Positions 52,130 through 60,855 of a stretch of DNA of 64,000 nt are shown one piece after another. Source of the stretch: DASSQJ01 sp963726295 (GTDB lineage: Bacteria; Actinomycetota; Actinomycetes; Actinomycetales; Dermatophilaceae); NCBI GenBank assembly GCA_963726295.1, contig CAVSBW010000002.1:682001-746000 (forward strand), given 5' to 3'. The position numbers and the translations under genes are program-made. Below the pieces are notes generated by a model, which worked only from the letters and a program-made list of their open reading frames with translations, ran no database searches and had not been told where the DNA came from. Position 1 is the stretch's first letter. Every line of letters begins with the position of its first letter.

Positions 52130-53088
52130 CGCGTCTCCTCCGCGGCCGCGACGGGATCGGCGGACGACGGCTCCGCCGAGACCTCCCCGACGTCCGAACC
52201 GCGGTACTCCACCGCGTCCTCGGTCAGCGACCAGTAGGCGCTCTCCAGCGACTCCTCCACCTCGGCGAGGTGGTGGACGCGGATGCGGTGCTCGTGCGCG
52301 AGGTCGCCGACCTCCGCGGCGGTGCGTCCGGCGACCTCGAGCACGTCCGGTCCGGCGGCCGTGACGTCGGCGTCGGGCCCGAGGGCCCGGGTGAGGGCGT
52401 CGACCTCCGGCGTCCGGACGCGCACCCGGCGGCCGGCGGCACCGAGGATCTCCCCGACCGTGGCGTCGGCGACGAGCCGGCCGCGACCGATGATGACGAC
52501 CCGGTCGGCGATCAGCTGCACCTCGCTCATCAGGTGGCTCGAGACGAACACCGTCCGGCCCTCGTCGGCGCACTGGCGGAACAGGGAGCGGATCCAGCGG
52601 ACGCCTTCGAGGTCGAGTCCGTTCACGGGCTCGTCGAAGACCAGGACGCCAGGGTCGCCGAGGAGGGCCCCGGCGATGCCGAGCCGCTGCCGCATCCCGA
52701 GCGAGTACCCCTTGATCCGCCGCCGGCCCGCGTCCCCGAGGCCGACCCGCTCGAGCACCTCGTCGACGCGCGACACCGGGATGCCGTTGCTCCGCGCCGC
52801 GATCCGCAAGTGGGCCCGGCCGCTGCGCCCGGGGTGAACGGCACCCGCATCGAGGAGGGCCCCCACCTCGCGGAGCGGGGCCGCGTGCTCGCGGTACCGG
52901 CGGCCGGACACCGTCGCCGTGCCCGCCGTCGGCCGGTCGAGTCCCAGCACCATCCGCATCGTCGTGGACTTCCCGGCCCCGTTCGGGCCGAGGAAGCCGG
53001 TTACGGTGCCGGGCTCGACGTCGAAGTGGAGGTCGTCCACCGCGCGCAGGTCGCCGTAGTTCTTCGTGAGTCCCCGAACTCGGATCAT
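52126..53088 (-). CDS. ABC transporter ATP-binding protein
   Basis: A 320-residue CcmA/DrrA-type ATPase: Walker A GPNGAGKST (about 34-42), signature YSLGMRQRLGIAGAL, Walker B GVLVFDEPVNGLD, and H-loop SSHLMSEVQ. The C-terminal 100 residues are the usual regulatory extension. The signature GMRQRLG is the form found in bacitracin/lantibiotic-type self-protection and DrrA exporters. Coupled to the next permease by ATGA. Confidence 0.95.
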   Translation of the reverse strand: MIRVRGLTKNYGDLRAVDDLHFDVEPGTVTGFLGPNGAGKSTTMRMVLGLDRPTAGTATVSGRRYREHAAPLREVGALLDAGAVHPGRSGRAHLRIAARSNGIPVSRVDEVLERVGLGDAGRRRIKGYSLGMRQRLGIAGALLGDPGVLVFDEPVNGLDLEGVRWIRSLFRQCADEGRTVFVSSHLMSEVQLIADRVVIIGRGRLVADATVGEILGAAGRRVRVRTPEVDALTRALGPDADVTAAGPDVLEVAGRTAAEVGDLAHEHRIRVHHLAEVEESLESAYWSLTEDAVEYRGSDVGEVSAEPSSADPVAAAEETR

Positions 53089-53160
53089 GGGGTGAGGCTA
53101 GGGCCGCGGGTGGGGTCGGCGCGCGAGCACCCTGTGAAGGTTCTGTGCAGGCGACAGGGC

Positions 53161-54603
53161 TCAGCGACGGCCCAGCGCGGCGACCCGCTCGACGTCGGCG
53201 GGGCCGTCGAGGTCCGGCAGGGCCAGGAACACGGTGCTCACTCCGGCGTCGAGGAGGCGGTCGTGACGCTCCCGGTGGGCCCCCACCTCTCCGGCATGAT
53301 GGCGCTGCGCGTACACCGCGGCCCGCGCCCGGCCCCGGTGCCGCTCGACCCGCGCCCAGGTGTCGTCGCGGTCGGTGCCGACGACCGCGACGTCGAGCAC
53401 GGTGACCTCCACCTCCTCGGGCGGTCGGCCCACGTCACGGCAGTGCCGCCGCAGCACCTCGCCCTTGTGCTTCACCGTCTCGAGGTCCGCGCGGACGTTG
53501 CACGCGTCTCCCCACCGCGCGGCGACGCGCAGGGTGCGGCGCTCCCCTCCGCCACCGATGACGAGCGGCATCCGCCCGACCGGTCGGGGGTAGCAGGTGG
53601 TCTCGGGCAGCGTCACCCGCTCGCCGGTGTAGGCCTTGGTGCCGGGTGCCCACAGCGCCCGCACCGTCTCGGCGGCCACGGCCAGCTCGTCCGAGCGCGC
53701 CCCGGCGGGCGGGAAGTCGAGGCCGTAGGCCGCGTGCTCGCGCTCCCACCAGCCTGCCCCGAGCCCCAGGAAGGCACGGCCACCGCACAGCACGTCCAGC
53801 GTCGCCGCTGCCTTCGCGACGACGCCGGGGGCGCGGAAGGTCACCGGTGTGCAGAGCGTGCCGAGCCGCAGGTCGGTCCCCAGCGCCGCCAAGGCACCGA
53901 GCGCCACCCAGGGCTCAGGGATGGGGTCCCATGCCCGCCCCACCTGCGGGATCTGGATGAGGTGGTCCATCAGGGCGATCCCGGCGAAGCCGGCCTCATC
54001 GGCGGCGACGGCGATGCCGCGCAGCCAGTCCAGCGGGTCGTCCGCCCAGGGGAAACGTCCGACCTGGAGCACCACCTGACTGCCGCCGGCGGAGTCCGTC
54101 CGCGCCGGCACCGGCTGCGGCGCGACCTGCCCGGTGGGTCCGTCGTGCCGGACGACGTGCACCGCCACCCCCTCCGCGTGCAGCTCGTCGGCGACGTCCC
54201 GCATCCGGCGCAGCTGGCGCTCGAGCACGCGGCCCGGCACCGGACGGTCGCGCCGGGTGTTGCGGGCTCGGCACACGGCCGCCGGGGTGTCGAAGAGGAC
54301 CGCGACGACCGGCAGGGACGCGCGGCGGGCGGCATCGGCCCACGTGGCCCGTCGTGCGGGGTCGAGTCCGAGGGTGTCGACGACCACGGTGAGCCGCCGC
54401 TTCGTGCGCCCCTCCACGACCTGGTCGAGCAGCCGGAAGGCGTCGTCCGACGCGTTGAGGTCAGCGGGACCGCTGCCGACCACGGCCCGCAGGGCATCGG
54501 AGGAGACCACCTCGTCGGGACGGAAGTGCGCGGCCGCCCACGTCGACTTGCCCGACCCGGCGGCGCCGACGAGCAGCACCAGAGCCGGGTCGGGGAGGTC
54601 CAC
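53161..54603 (-). CDS. P-loop kinase / F420-dependent LLM oxidoreductase fusion
   Basis: A 480-residue two-domain protein. Residues 1-150 form a P-loop ATPase similar to polynucleotide kinase/AAA_33, with Walker A GAAGSGKST (13-21), a conserved VVVDTLGLD and a basic lid (RNTRRDRPVPGRVLERQLRRM). Residues 175-480 form a luciferase-like TIM barrel with GFAGIALMDHLIQIPQ, RLGTLCTPVTFRAPGVVAKAAATLD, GRAFLGLGAGWWEREH and MPLVIGGGGERRTLR, as in Rv1855c-type F420 oxidoreductases. The kinase substrate and redox substrate are unknown. GTG 54603 starts the domain; longer frame is non-coding. Confidence 0.9.
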   Translation of the reverse strand: MDLPDPALVLLVGAAGSGKSTWAAAHFRPDEVVSSDALRAVVGSGPADLNASDDAFRLLDQVVEGRTKRRLTVVVDTLGLDPARRATWADAARRASLPVVAVLFDTPAAVCRARNTRRDRPVPGRVLERQLRRMRDVADELHAEGVAVHVVRHDGPTGQVAPQPVPARTDSAGGSQVVLQVGRFPWADDPLDWLRGIAVAADEAGFAGIALMDHLIQIPQVGRAWDPIPEPWVALGALAALGTDLRLGTLCTPVTFRAPGVVAKAAATLDVLCGGRAFLGLGAGWWEREHAAYGLDFPPAGARSDELAVAAETVRALWAPGTKAYTGERVTLPETTCYPRPVGRMPLVIGGGGERRTLRVAARWGDACNVRADLETVKHKGEVLRRHCRDVGRPPEEVEVTVLDVAVVGTDRDDTWARVERHRGRARAAVYAQRHHAGEVGAHRERHDRLLDAGVSTVFLALPDLDGPADVERVAALGRR

Positions 54604-54658
54604 GTGGGAAGTCTGGCACCGCCGCGTCGGCCCGGTGACGACCGGACCCGGTACCGCG

Positions 54659-55933
54659 ATGCTCGACGTCGGCGCCACCCCGGACCTCGACGAGGACGAG
54701 AGGACGGTGCGCCGGGCCTTCGCCGGCGGCTCGCTGTGCGTCGCCGGACTGGCGCCGCTGTGGGTGAGCCTCTACGCCGTGTACGGCGAGGTCGGTCCGG
54801 GCTCATCCCCGGCACCTACTGCGTCGTGACCTTCCTGTCCTTCGCCGCCGTTCACAGGTGGGGCGGGTGGTCGTGGCTGCGGTGGAGCCGGACGGTGATG
54901 ATCTTCGTCCTGCCGTTCGCCCTGATGCTCTCGCTCGGTGGCTACGTCCTGGGGAGCGCGGTCATGGCCTGGGCGGTCATCGCCCCGCTCGGCGCGCTGT
55001 GGGGCGGTACCGCACGCGAGGCCGTCATCCGGGTCTTCGCCTTCCTCGCCGCGGCCGTCGTGAGCGGGCTGGTCGAGCCGCTCCTGCGCACGAGCAACGG
55101 GCTCCCCGAGTGGCTACGGACCGCGTTCTTCGTCCTCAACCTCGGCATCTTCATGTCCGTCGTCGTCTGGCTCCTCTACTACTTCACACTCCAGAAGCAG
55201 CGCGTGCTCGACGTGATGCGGCGGGCCCGCGAGCTCGAGTCGGCGTACCTCCAGGAGGAGGTGACGGTGCGCCAGAACGAGAAGCTCGCGACCCTCGGAC
55301 GCCTCAGCGCCGGCCTCGCCCACGAGCTCAACAACCCGACTGCGGCAGTGCAGCGGGCCGCCAGGCAGCTCGCGGAGGCGTGGCGGCGCGACCGGATATC
55401 CGCGGCCCTGGCCGGCCTCGGGCTCGACGCCGCCGGGCACCGCTGCAGAGCACCGACCTGCACGAGGGCCTGGACAGCACGCTGGCCGTGCTCCGCGCGC
55501 GGCTGCACGACGGCGTCGTCGTCACGCCGCACTACGACCCCGACCTGCCCCGGGTCGAGGGCTACCCGGGGCAGCTCAACCAGGTGTGGACCAACCTGCT
55601 GGACAACGCCATCGACGCGGTCGGCGACCACGGACGGATCGACATCACGACCCGGAGGGAAGGGGCTGACACGGTCGTCGTCGAGGTCACGGACGACGGT
55701 CCCGGCATCCCGCCCGACCTGGTGCCGTCGGTGTTCGACCCGTTCGTGACGACCAGGCCCCCGGGCCAGGGAACCGGGCTCGGCCTCAACATCGCCACGG
55801 CATCGTCTCCGGGAAGCACGGCGGCGACCTCACGGTCACCTCCGAGCCCGGTCGAACCACCTTCAAGGTGTGGCTGCCGGTCCACGGCGGGGTCGCGGAG
55901 GCGCCGGTCCCCCTGCGTGACCAGCGCGCGTAG
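54659..55933 (+). pseudogene. Decayed sensor histidine kinase (frameshifts and internal deletion)
   Basis: Pieces of one kinase lie in three frames. From ATG 54659 an N-terminal segment runs to a stop at 54829. The frame then shifts (about 54800) into a multi-helix membrane domain (GTYCVVTFLSFAAVHRW, LGGYVLGSAVMAW) and the dimerisation box GLAHELNNPTAAVQRAARQ. A shift near 55440 joins LHEGLDSTLAVLRARLHDGV, QVWTNLLDNAIDAVGD and VTDDGPGIPPDLV. A third near 55805 is needed for the terminal GIVSGKHGGDLTVTSEPG. About 100 or more residues usual between the H and N regions are missing. Non-functional on this sequence unless errors explain it. Confidence 0.82.
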
Positions 55934-56130
55934 CCGCACCCGCCTGCTTCCTGCGGGCACCACCTCCCGCCGGAGCCACGGCGGTGATGCACCGACGGGC
56001 GTGCAGTGGCGCATCGGCGGGGCGATGCCGAGCACGTGGCCGGGCGTCACACGCGGCCTCTGCCTGCCCGTCGCTCCGCCGGGCGACGCAGGCGGCCGAC
56101 CAGCGCCAGGCCCGGGCGGCCACGCGAGGC

Positions 56131-57927
56131 TCAGCCGGCGGGCTCCTCCGCCGGCCGCCGGGTGCGCAGGTCGCGCAGGGCCTGCTGGTCCGCGCCGGCG
56201 AGGCGGGGCAGGTCACCCATCTCGGTGCGCTGCAGCCGGGCGGTCATCGTCGACAGCACCAGTCGCTGGATCTCGGGGACCGCCATCGCGGTGCGCAGGG
56301 CCTCCGGCGTCACCTCGAGGAGCTCGCTGTCGACTGCGGCCACGACATCGGCCGTGCGCGTGCTACCGGTGAGCGCGGCGATCTCCCCGAACCAGTCCCC
56401 GGCGGCCATCGTCGACAGGCCCCGGTAGCCGTCGTCGACCGGCACACCGGCGGTCGCCTCACCCTCGAGGACGAAGAACGCGGACGACGCGACGTCGCCG
56501 TGCTCGACGATGCGGGTGCCGGCAGGGACGTCCCGGACGGACGCGTGGTCGAGGAAGGCGGTGCGCTGGCCGCGCGACAGCAGCCCGAAGGCCGGCAACC
56601 GGCCCGCGAGCAGGTCGAGGTCGGCCGGCGTGGCCGCACGGGCGATGGCCGCCGGGAGCGCCTCGGCGTCGCGCAGCCGCTCCTCCGACGCCTTCCAGCT
56701 GGCCCGGTTCAGCCCCGGCGCGAACACCGCGACGAGGGCCGAGACGAACAGCAGGAGGCCGGAGATGACGATGAGCACGCGGATGCCGAAGACGTCGGCG
56801 AGGCCGGCGGCCGCCATCCCCGCGACGTAGATGACGTCGCGCATCACGTAGTAGGCGGAGAAGACCCGGCCCCGGACGTCGCGGGGGATGTTCCGCTGCA
56901 TGAGCACCGAGCGGGCGACGTACGACGGCGCGTTGAAGAAGCCCGACACCATGACGAGGAGGATCGCGATCCCGATGTTCGAGATCAGTCCGTAGACCAG
57001 CGACGCGGCGCCCATGCCCGCCGTCGCCACGATGATCCACACCGGCTCGGCCAGCTTCCGCGAGAAGCGGGCCATGAAGAAGGAGCCGATGACGAACCCC
57101 ACCGACGTCAGGCCCTCCTGGAGGCCGTACTCGAACTCCGAGGCTCCGAGCTCCACGAGCGAGAACGGCAGCAGGAGGACGTTCCAGAGGCCGATCGAGA
57201 AGAACGAGAAGGACCCGACGATGAACAGCGACCGGATCATCGGGATCTGGAAGACCGTCCGCACACCGGTGCGGAGGTTCTGCATGATCACCGCGACGTT
57301 CGCCTCGTCCTCCGGTACGGGCATCGGGTGACGGTTCATGAGCGAGATGCACAGGGCCGCGAAGAGGAAGGTGGCCGCGTCGATGACGAAGGCCCAGACC
57401 AGTCCGACGCTGCCGGCGAGCAGGCCGGCCGCGGCGAACCCGACGGCGGTCGAGCCGAAGCTGGCGATGGAGAGGAACGAGTTGGCGGCCGCCAGCTCCT
57501 CGTCGCTCGCGATCTCGGGGATGAGGCTGTCATGGGCCGGGTCGAAGAACTGCTTGACGCCGGCGTTGAGCAGCAGCAGGACGAACAGTCCGGGGAGCGC
57601 GATCGCCTCGATGCCGACGACGACGGCGATGAGCCCGACGACGACGGCCTGCACGAGGCAGGACCACATCATGATCCGCTGCCGGTCGTGGCGGTCGACG
57701 AACACGCCGGCCAGCAGCCCCACCACCAGGGTCGGCACGGCCGTGATCATCAGGGTGAGGCCCACGGCCAGGGCCGACCCCGTGGCCCGCCAGACGAAGA
57801 TGCCCGCGGCGAGGTCGGTGAGGCCGGAGCCGGCGGTGGACACCAGCTGGGCGGTCCACAGGAGCGTGAAGTCGCGCCTCTTGAAGATCCCGAACGTCGA
57901 CGGCTTCGGGGGGGCGAGAGCCGTCAT
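56131..57927 (-). CDS. MFS transporter fused to a cyclic nucleotide-binding domain
   Basis: A 598-residue protein. The first 410 residues form a 12-helix MFS transporter with VDRHDRQRIMMWSCL (signature loop), DPAHDSLIPEI and RDVRGRVFSAYYVMRD. Residues about 450-575 form a cNMP-binding beta-roll: VPAGTRIVEHGDVASSAFFVLEGEA, then GDWFGEIAALTGSTRTADVVAAVDSELLEV. The Gly-Glu pair in the phosphate-binding cassette (FGEIAAL) is present, but the usual Arg is replaced by TRTAD, with Arg in place. AGGAG precedes ATG 57927. Ligand gating of transport is inferred. Confidence 0.92.
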   Translation of the reverse strand: MTALAPPKPSTFGIFKRRDFTLLWTAQLVSTAGSGLTDLAAGIFVWRATGSALAVGLTLMITAVPTLVVGLLAGVFVDRHDRQRIMMWSCLVQAVVVGLIAVVVGIEAIALPGLFVLLLLNAGVKQFFDPAHDSLIPEIASDEELAAANSFLSIASFGSTAVGFAAAGLLAGSVGLVWAFVIDAATFLFAALCISLMNRHPMPVPEDEANVAVIMQNLRTGVRTVFQIPMIRSLFIVGSFSFFSIGLWNVLLLPFSLVELGASEFEYGLQEGLTSVGFVIGSFFMARFSRKLAEPVWIIVATAGMGAASLVYGLISNIGIAILLVMVSGFFNAPSYVARSVLMQRNIPRDVRGRVFSAYYVMRDVIYVAGMAAAGLADVFGIRVLIVISGLLLFVSALVAVFAPGLNRASWKASEERLRDAEALPAAIARAATPADLDLLAGRLPAFGLLSRGQRTAFLDHASVRDVPAGTRIVEHGDVASSAFFVLEGEATAGVPVDDGYRGLSTMAAGDWFGEIAALTGSTRTADVVAAVDSELLEVTPEALRTAMAVPEIQRLVLSTMTARLQRTEMGDLPRLAGADQQALRDLRTRRPAEEPAG

Positions 57928-58034
57928 CCGGTTCTCCTAGCGTTGAAGGTGATCGGAGCGTAGCGGCCACATCCCGCGGCGGTCAGCACTCCGCTGGACA
58001 CACCCGACGCCCCGGCGGTGGCGGGGAGACGCCG

Positions 58035-59801
58035 CTACCGGCGGACGGCGTCGCGGGTGTTGACGACCAGCACGATGACCGCGAGCACGCCGAGGAGGAT
58101 GGTCGTGCCCCACTGCCAGTTCTCGAGGTAGATCTCCGCGAGATCGACGACGAGAACCAGCAGCAGGAACCGCCCCACGAAGGCCCCGAAGTAGCCACGC
58201 GCGAAGGCCTCCACGGAGAGGATGACGCCGATCGCGAGGATGGAGAGGCTGAGCCGCGCCGGGGTACCGGGGTAGAAGAGCCAGGCCAGCACCCCCAGGA
58301 TCAGCGGGGTGCTGAGCACCGACCAGACACCGAGCAGTCCCTCCCGCGTGCGCTCGGCGGCGGCGATCGGCGTCCGGCGGTTGCCGAGGTGGTCGTGCGG
58401 CCCGACGGCACCGGCGCCGTCGGCGAGGACCCGCAGCAGCGTGCGGCGCTCGTCCTCGAGGTGGACCTGCAGCATCCGGTGCGCCGAGACCTCCTCCCCG
58501 CGGCCCGCGAGCTCCTGCCGCGCCTCCTGGGTCGACAGGCCGGCGGCAGCGCGCCGGAGCTCGGACCGGCCGGTCGCCACCGCGTCGGACACCCGGTCGA
58601 TCTCGGCGTCCAGCTCCTCGACCCGGCGGCGCACGGCCTCCTCCTCGTCGGCGGGGTTGGCCGACACCTTGGCCAGGCCCGCCCACCCGACCGGGTCGCC
58701 CCACGACTGGCGCACCGTGCCGTCCCGCTCGTAGCGGGGGCCGGCCGGACCGCGTTCCCCGCCGAGGCGGTCCTTGGTGTCGTGGCCGTACAGCCCGCGG
58801 TAGTCGCGGACCCACGGGGTGGTGTCGTCGACCGCGACCGGCGTCCACTCGCGGTCGCCGCCCGGCCCGAACGCCGGGCCGTCCCCGCGGGCGTAGTCGA
58901 CGTACGGGATGCCCAGCCCCTCCCCCTGCGCGGCCCGCGTCCACGGCGTCAGCACCCTCGCCAGTCGGCGGACCGCCGGGACGACGCCGCCGAGCCGGGG
59001 CGGCACCACGGTGATGAGGTAGTCCCCCGGCAGGTAGGCGCCGGAGTGCGAGCCCGCCCCCGCGTTGACGACGGGGTGCCGGCCGCCGACCAGCTCGAGG
59101 TCGGGATCGTCCCACCGACGGCGCAGGTCGTCACCGACCTCGTCGTGGGCCGAGAAGACGACCCAGCGGGGTCGGGGCAGGCCCTCGGCGTCGGGCTCGT
59201 CGTCGAGGTAGATCGTCACCTGCTCCCAGTCGGCCTCGTGCTCGTTGACCCCCGAGAACCCCGATCGCCAGTTGTTGAAGCTGTAGAAGTACCAGTACTG
59301 GAGCACCACCCACGGCTCGTCCCGCAGGACGCGGCCGTAGTAGGTCGGGCCGCCGGCGGCCAGGTGCTCGCGCTGGATGGCGAGCGCCGTGACCGCGCTG
59401 CCGCCCGGCACCGCGCCCCGCACGAGGAGCGAGACCCGGCTCAAGGTGTCGATGATGCGGCCGGCGAGCCCGACCTGGGCCAGTCGGCGCGCCGCACGGA
59501 ACCGCGGCCGCTCGGTGGAGAGCCAGGCCCGCAGCCGGTCCCCGCGTGACGGGCGGGAGGACAGGCCGGACAACGAGAGAGGCACGCCGTCGTACTGGCG
59601 GCCTAGCCGCGCCAGCCCGTCGAGGTCGAGCGTGCCGGGTTCGGCCACCGCCGTCTCGCCGCCGTCGGGCTCGTGGCGCCAGAGGGTGCACCGGGCGACG
59701 TACCCGGAGACGTCGACCGGCAGGAAGTACTCCCCCAGTGTCGACCGCACCACGGGCTCGAAGGCCCGCAGGAGTGTGAGGTCGTCGACGTCCTCGTGCA
59801 T
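58035..59801 (-). CDS. Vps62-like protein with coiled coil and C-terminal membrane helices
   Basis: A 588-residue protein. Residues about 130-330 resemble the Vps62 family: VLQYWYFYSFNNW, HEADWEQVTIYL, then GGRHPVVNAGAGSHSGAY, matching the HEGDWE and GSHA hallmarks. About 370-470 is charged and helical, a likely coiled coil (EEEAVRRRVEELDAEIDRVSD). Four hydrophobic helices lie at about 490-580, with a basic end. No signal peptide. Vps62-type proteins are known from fungi and plants and as uncharacterised bacterial proteins. I do not know its function. Confidence 0.78.
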   Translation of the reverse strand: MHEDVDDLTLLRAFEPVVRSTLGEYFLPVDVSGYVARCTLWRHEPDGGETAVAEPGTLDLDGLARLGRQYDGVPLSLSGLSSRPSRGDRLRAWLSTERPRFRAARRLAQVGLAGRIIDTLSRVSLLVRGAVPGGSAVTALAIQREHLAAGGPTYYGRVLRDEPWVVLQYWYFYSFNNWRSGFSGVNEHEADWEQVTIYLDDEPDAEGLPRPRWVVFSAHDEVGDDLRRRWDDPDLELVGGRHPVVNAGAGSHSGAYLPGDYLITVVPPRLGGVVPAVRRLARVLTPWTRAAQGEGLGIPYVDYARGDGPAFGPGGDREWTPVAVDDTTPWVRDYRGLYGHDTKDRLGGERGPAGPRYERDGTVRQSWGDPVGWAGLAKVSANPADEEEAVRRRVEELDAEIDRVSDAVATGRSELRRAAAGLSTQEARQELAGRGEEVSAHRMLQVHLEDERRTLLRVLADGAGAVGPHDHLGNRRTPIAAAERTREGLLGVWSVLSTPLILGVLAWLFYPGTPARLSLSILAIGVILSVEAFARGYFGAFVGRFLLLVLVVDLAEIYLENWQWGTTILLGVLAVIVLVVNTRDAVRR

Positions 59802-59910
59802 GGTGAGAGTGTGGCCGAAGGACCGGCCACACGCTCCCGTTCCCCCCGGGCGGTCGCCGGGCCGGGGTGGGTATTGTTGACCGGTCCGGACGCCACGACC
59901 AGGGGGTTGC

Positions 59911-60855
59911 GTGCCAGAGCTCGAGCTGCTTCACCTCGACAAGTCCTACGGTGAGCTGCACGCACTGCGTGACCTGAGCCTCACGGTGGGCTCCGGCGAG
60001 ATCGTCGGCTTCGTCGGGTCCAACGGCGCCGGCAAGACGACGGCCATGCGGATCGCGGTGGGCGTGCTCGCTGCCGACTCCGGGGAGGTGCTCTGGGACG
60101 ACCGGCCCGTCGACCTCACGGTGAGCCGCCGGATCGGGTACATGCCCGAGGAGCGCGGCCTGTACCCGCGAATGCGCGTCGGGCACCAGCTCGGGTACCT
60201 GGCCCGACTGCACGGGAGGACCGCCGAGGAGGCGGACCGCGCGGTCCGCCGCTGGACGGAGACGCTCGGCATCGCCGGCCGCGTCGACGACGAGGTGCAG
60301 AAGCTGTCGTTGGGCAACCAGCAGCGGGTGCAGCTTGCCGCGGCGCTCGTGTCCGACCCCGACATCCTCATCCTGGACGAGCCGTTCTCGGGTCTCGACC
60401 CCGTGGCGGTCGACGTCATGAGCCGGGTCCTCCGCGAACGGGCGGATGCCGGTGTCCCGGTCATCTTCTCGTCGCACCAGCTCGACCTCGTCGAGCGGCT
60501 GTGCGACCGCGTCGGGATCATCAAGGAGGGATCCATGGTGGCCGTCGGGCCGATCGAGGACCTGCGGACCCACGGCGGACCGCGCTGGCAGGTCGACGGG
60601 CCCCCGGCGGCTCTCGGATGGCCGGACGGCGTCGCCGGTGCGCGAGTGGTGAGCAGCGACGGCGCCCTCACCGTCGTCGAGCTCGACGACGGTGGGGACG
60701 ACTCCGGGCAGCAACTGCTCCGGGCGGCACTGGCCGCCGGGCCGGTGCGGGCCTTCGGGCCGGTGCGCCCGCACCTCGTCGACCTCTACCGCGACGCGGT
60801 CAGCGACACCTCGGCCCCGGAGGTCGACCCGACGGCGACGGAGGTCGGGGCATGA
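59911..60855 (+). CDS. ABC transporter ATP-binding protein (NatA-like)
   Basis: A 314-residue ATPase with Walker A GSNGAGKTT (about 36-44), Q-loop GYMPEERGLYP, signature LSLGNQQRVQLAAAL, Walker B ILILDEPFSGLD and H-loop FSSHQLD. PEERGLYP together with LSLGNQQ is the NatA/YhaQ subgroup that works with NatB/YhaP permeases. A long C-terminal extension (240-314) is present. GTG 59911 is preceded by AGGGGG. Its stop overlaps the permease ATG. Confidence 0.95.
   Translation: MPELELLHLDKSYGELHALRDLSLTVGSGEIVGFVGSNGAGKTTAMRIAVGVLAADSGEVLWDDRPVDLTVSRRIGYMPEERGLYPRMRVGHQLGYLARLHGRTAEEADRAVRRWTETLGIAGRVDDEVQKLSLGNQQRVQLAAALVSDPDILILDEPFSGLDPVAVDVMSRVLRERADAGVPVIFSSHQLDLVERLCDRVGIIKEGSMVAVGPIEDLRTHGGPRWQVDGPPAALGWPDGVAGARVVSSDGALTVVELDDGGDDSGQQLLRAALAAGPVRAFGPVRPHLVDLYRDAVSDTSAPEVDPTATEVGA

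Noticed and set aside
52270..55749. A 1159-codon plus-strand open frame
   Set aside because: Up to about 54600 it is the antisense shadow of the ABC ATPase and the kinase/F420 fusion, with no family motifs. Only its last third belongs to a gene, the decayed kinase.
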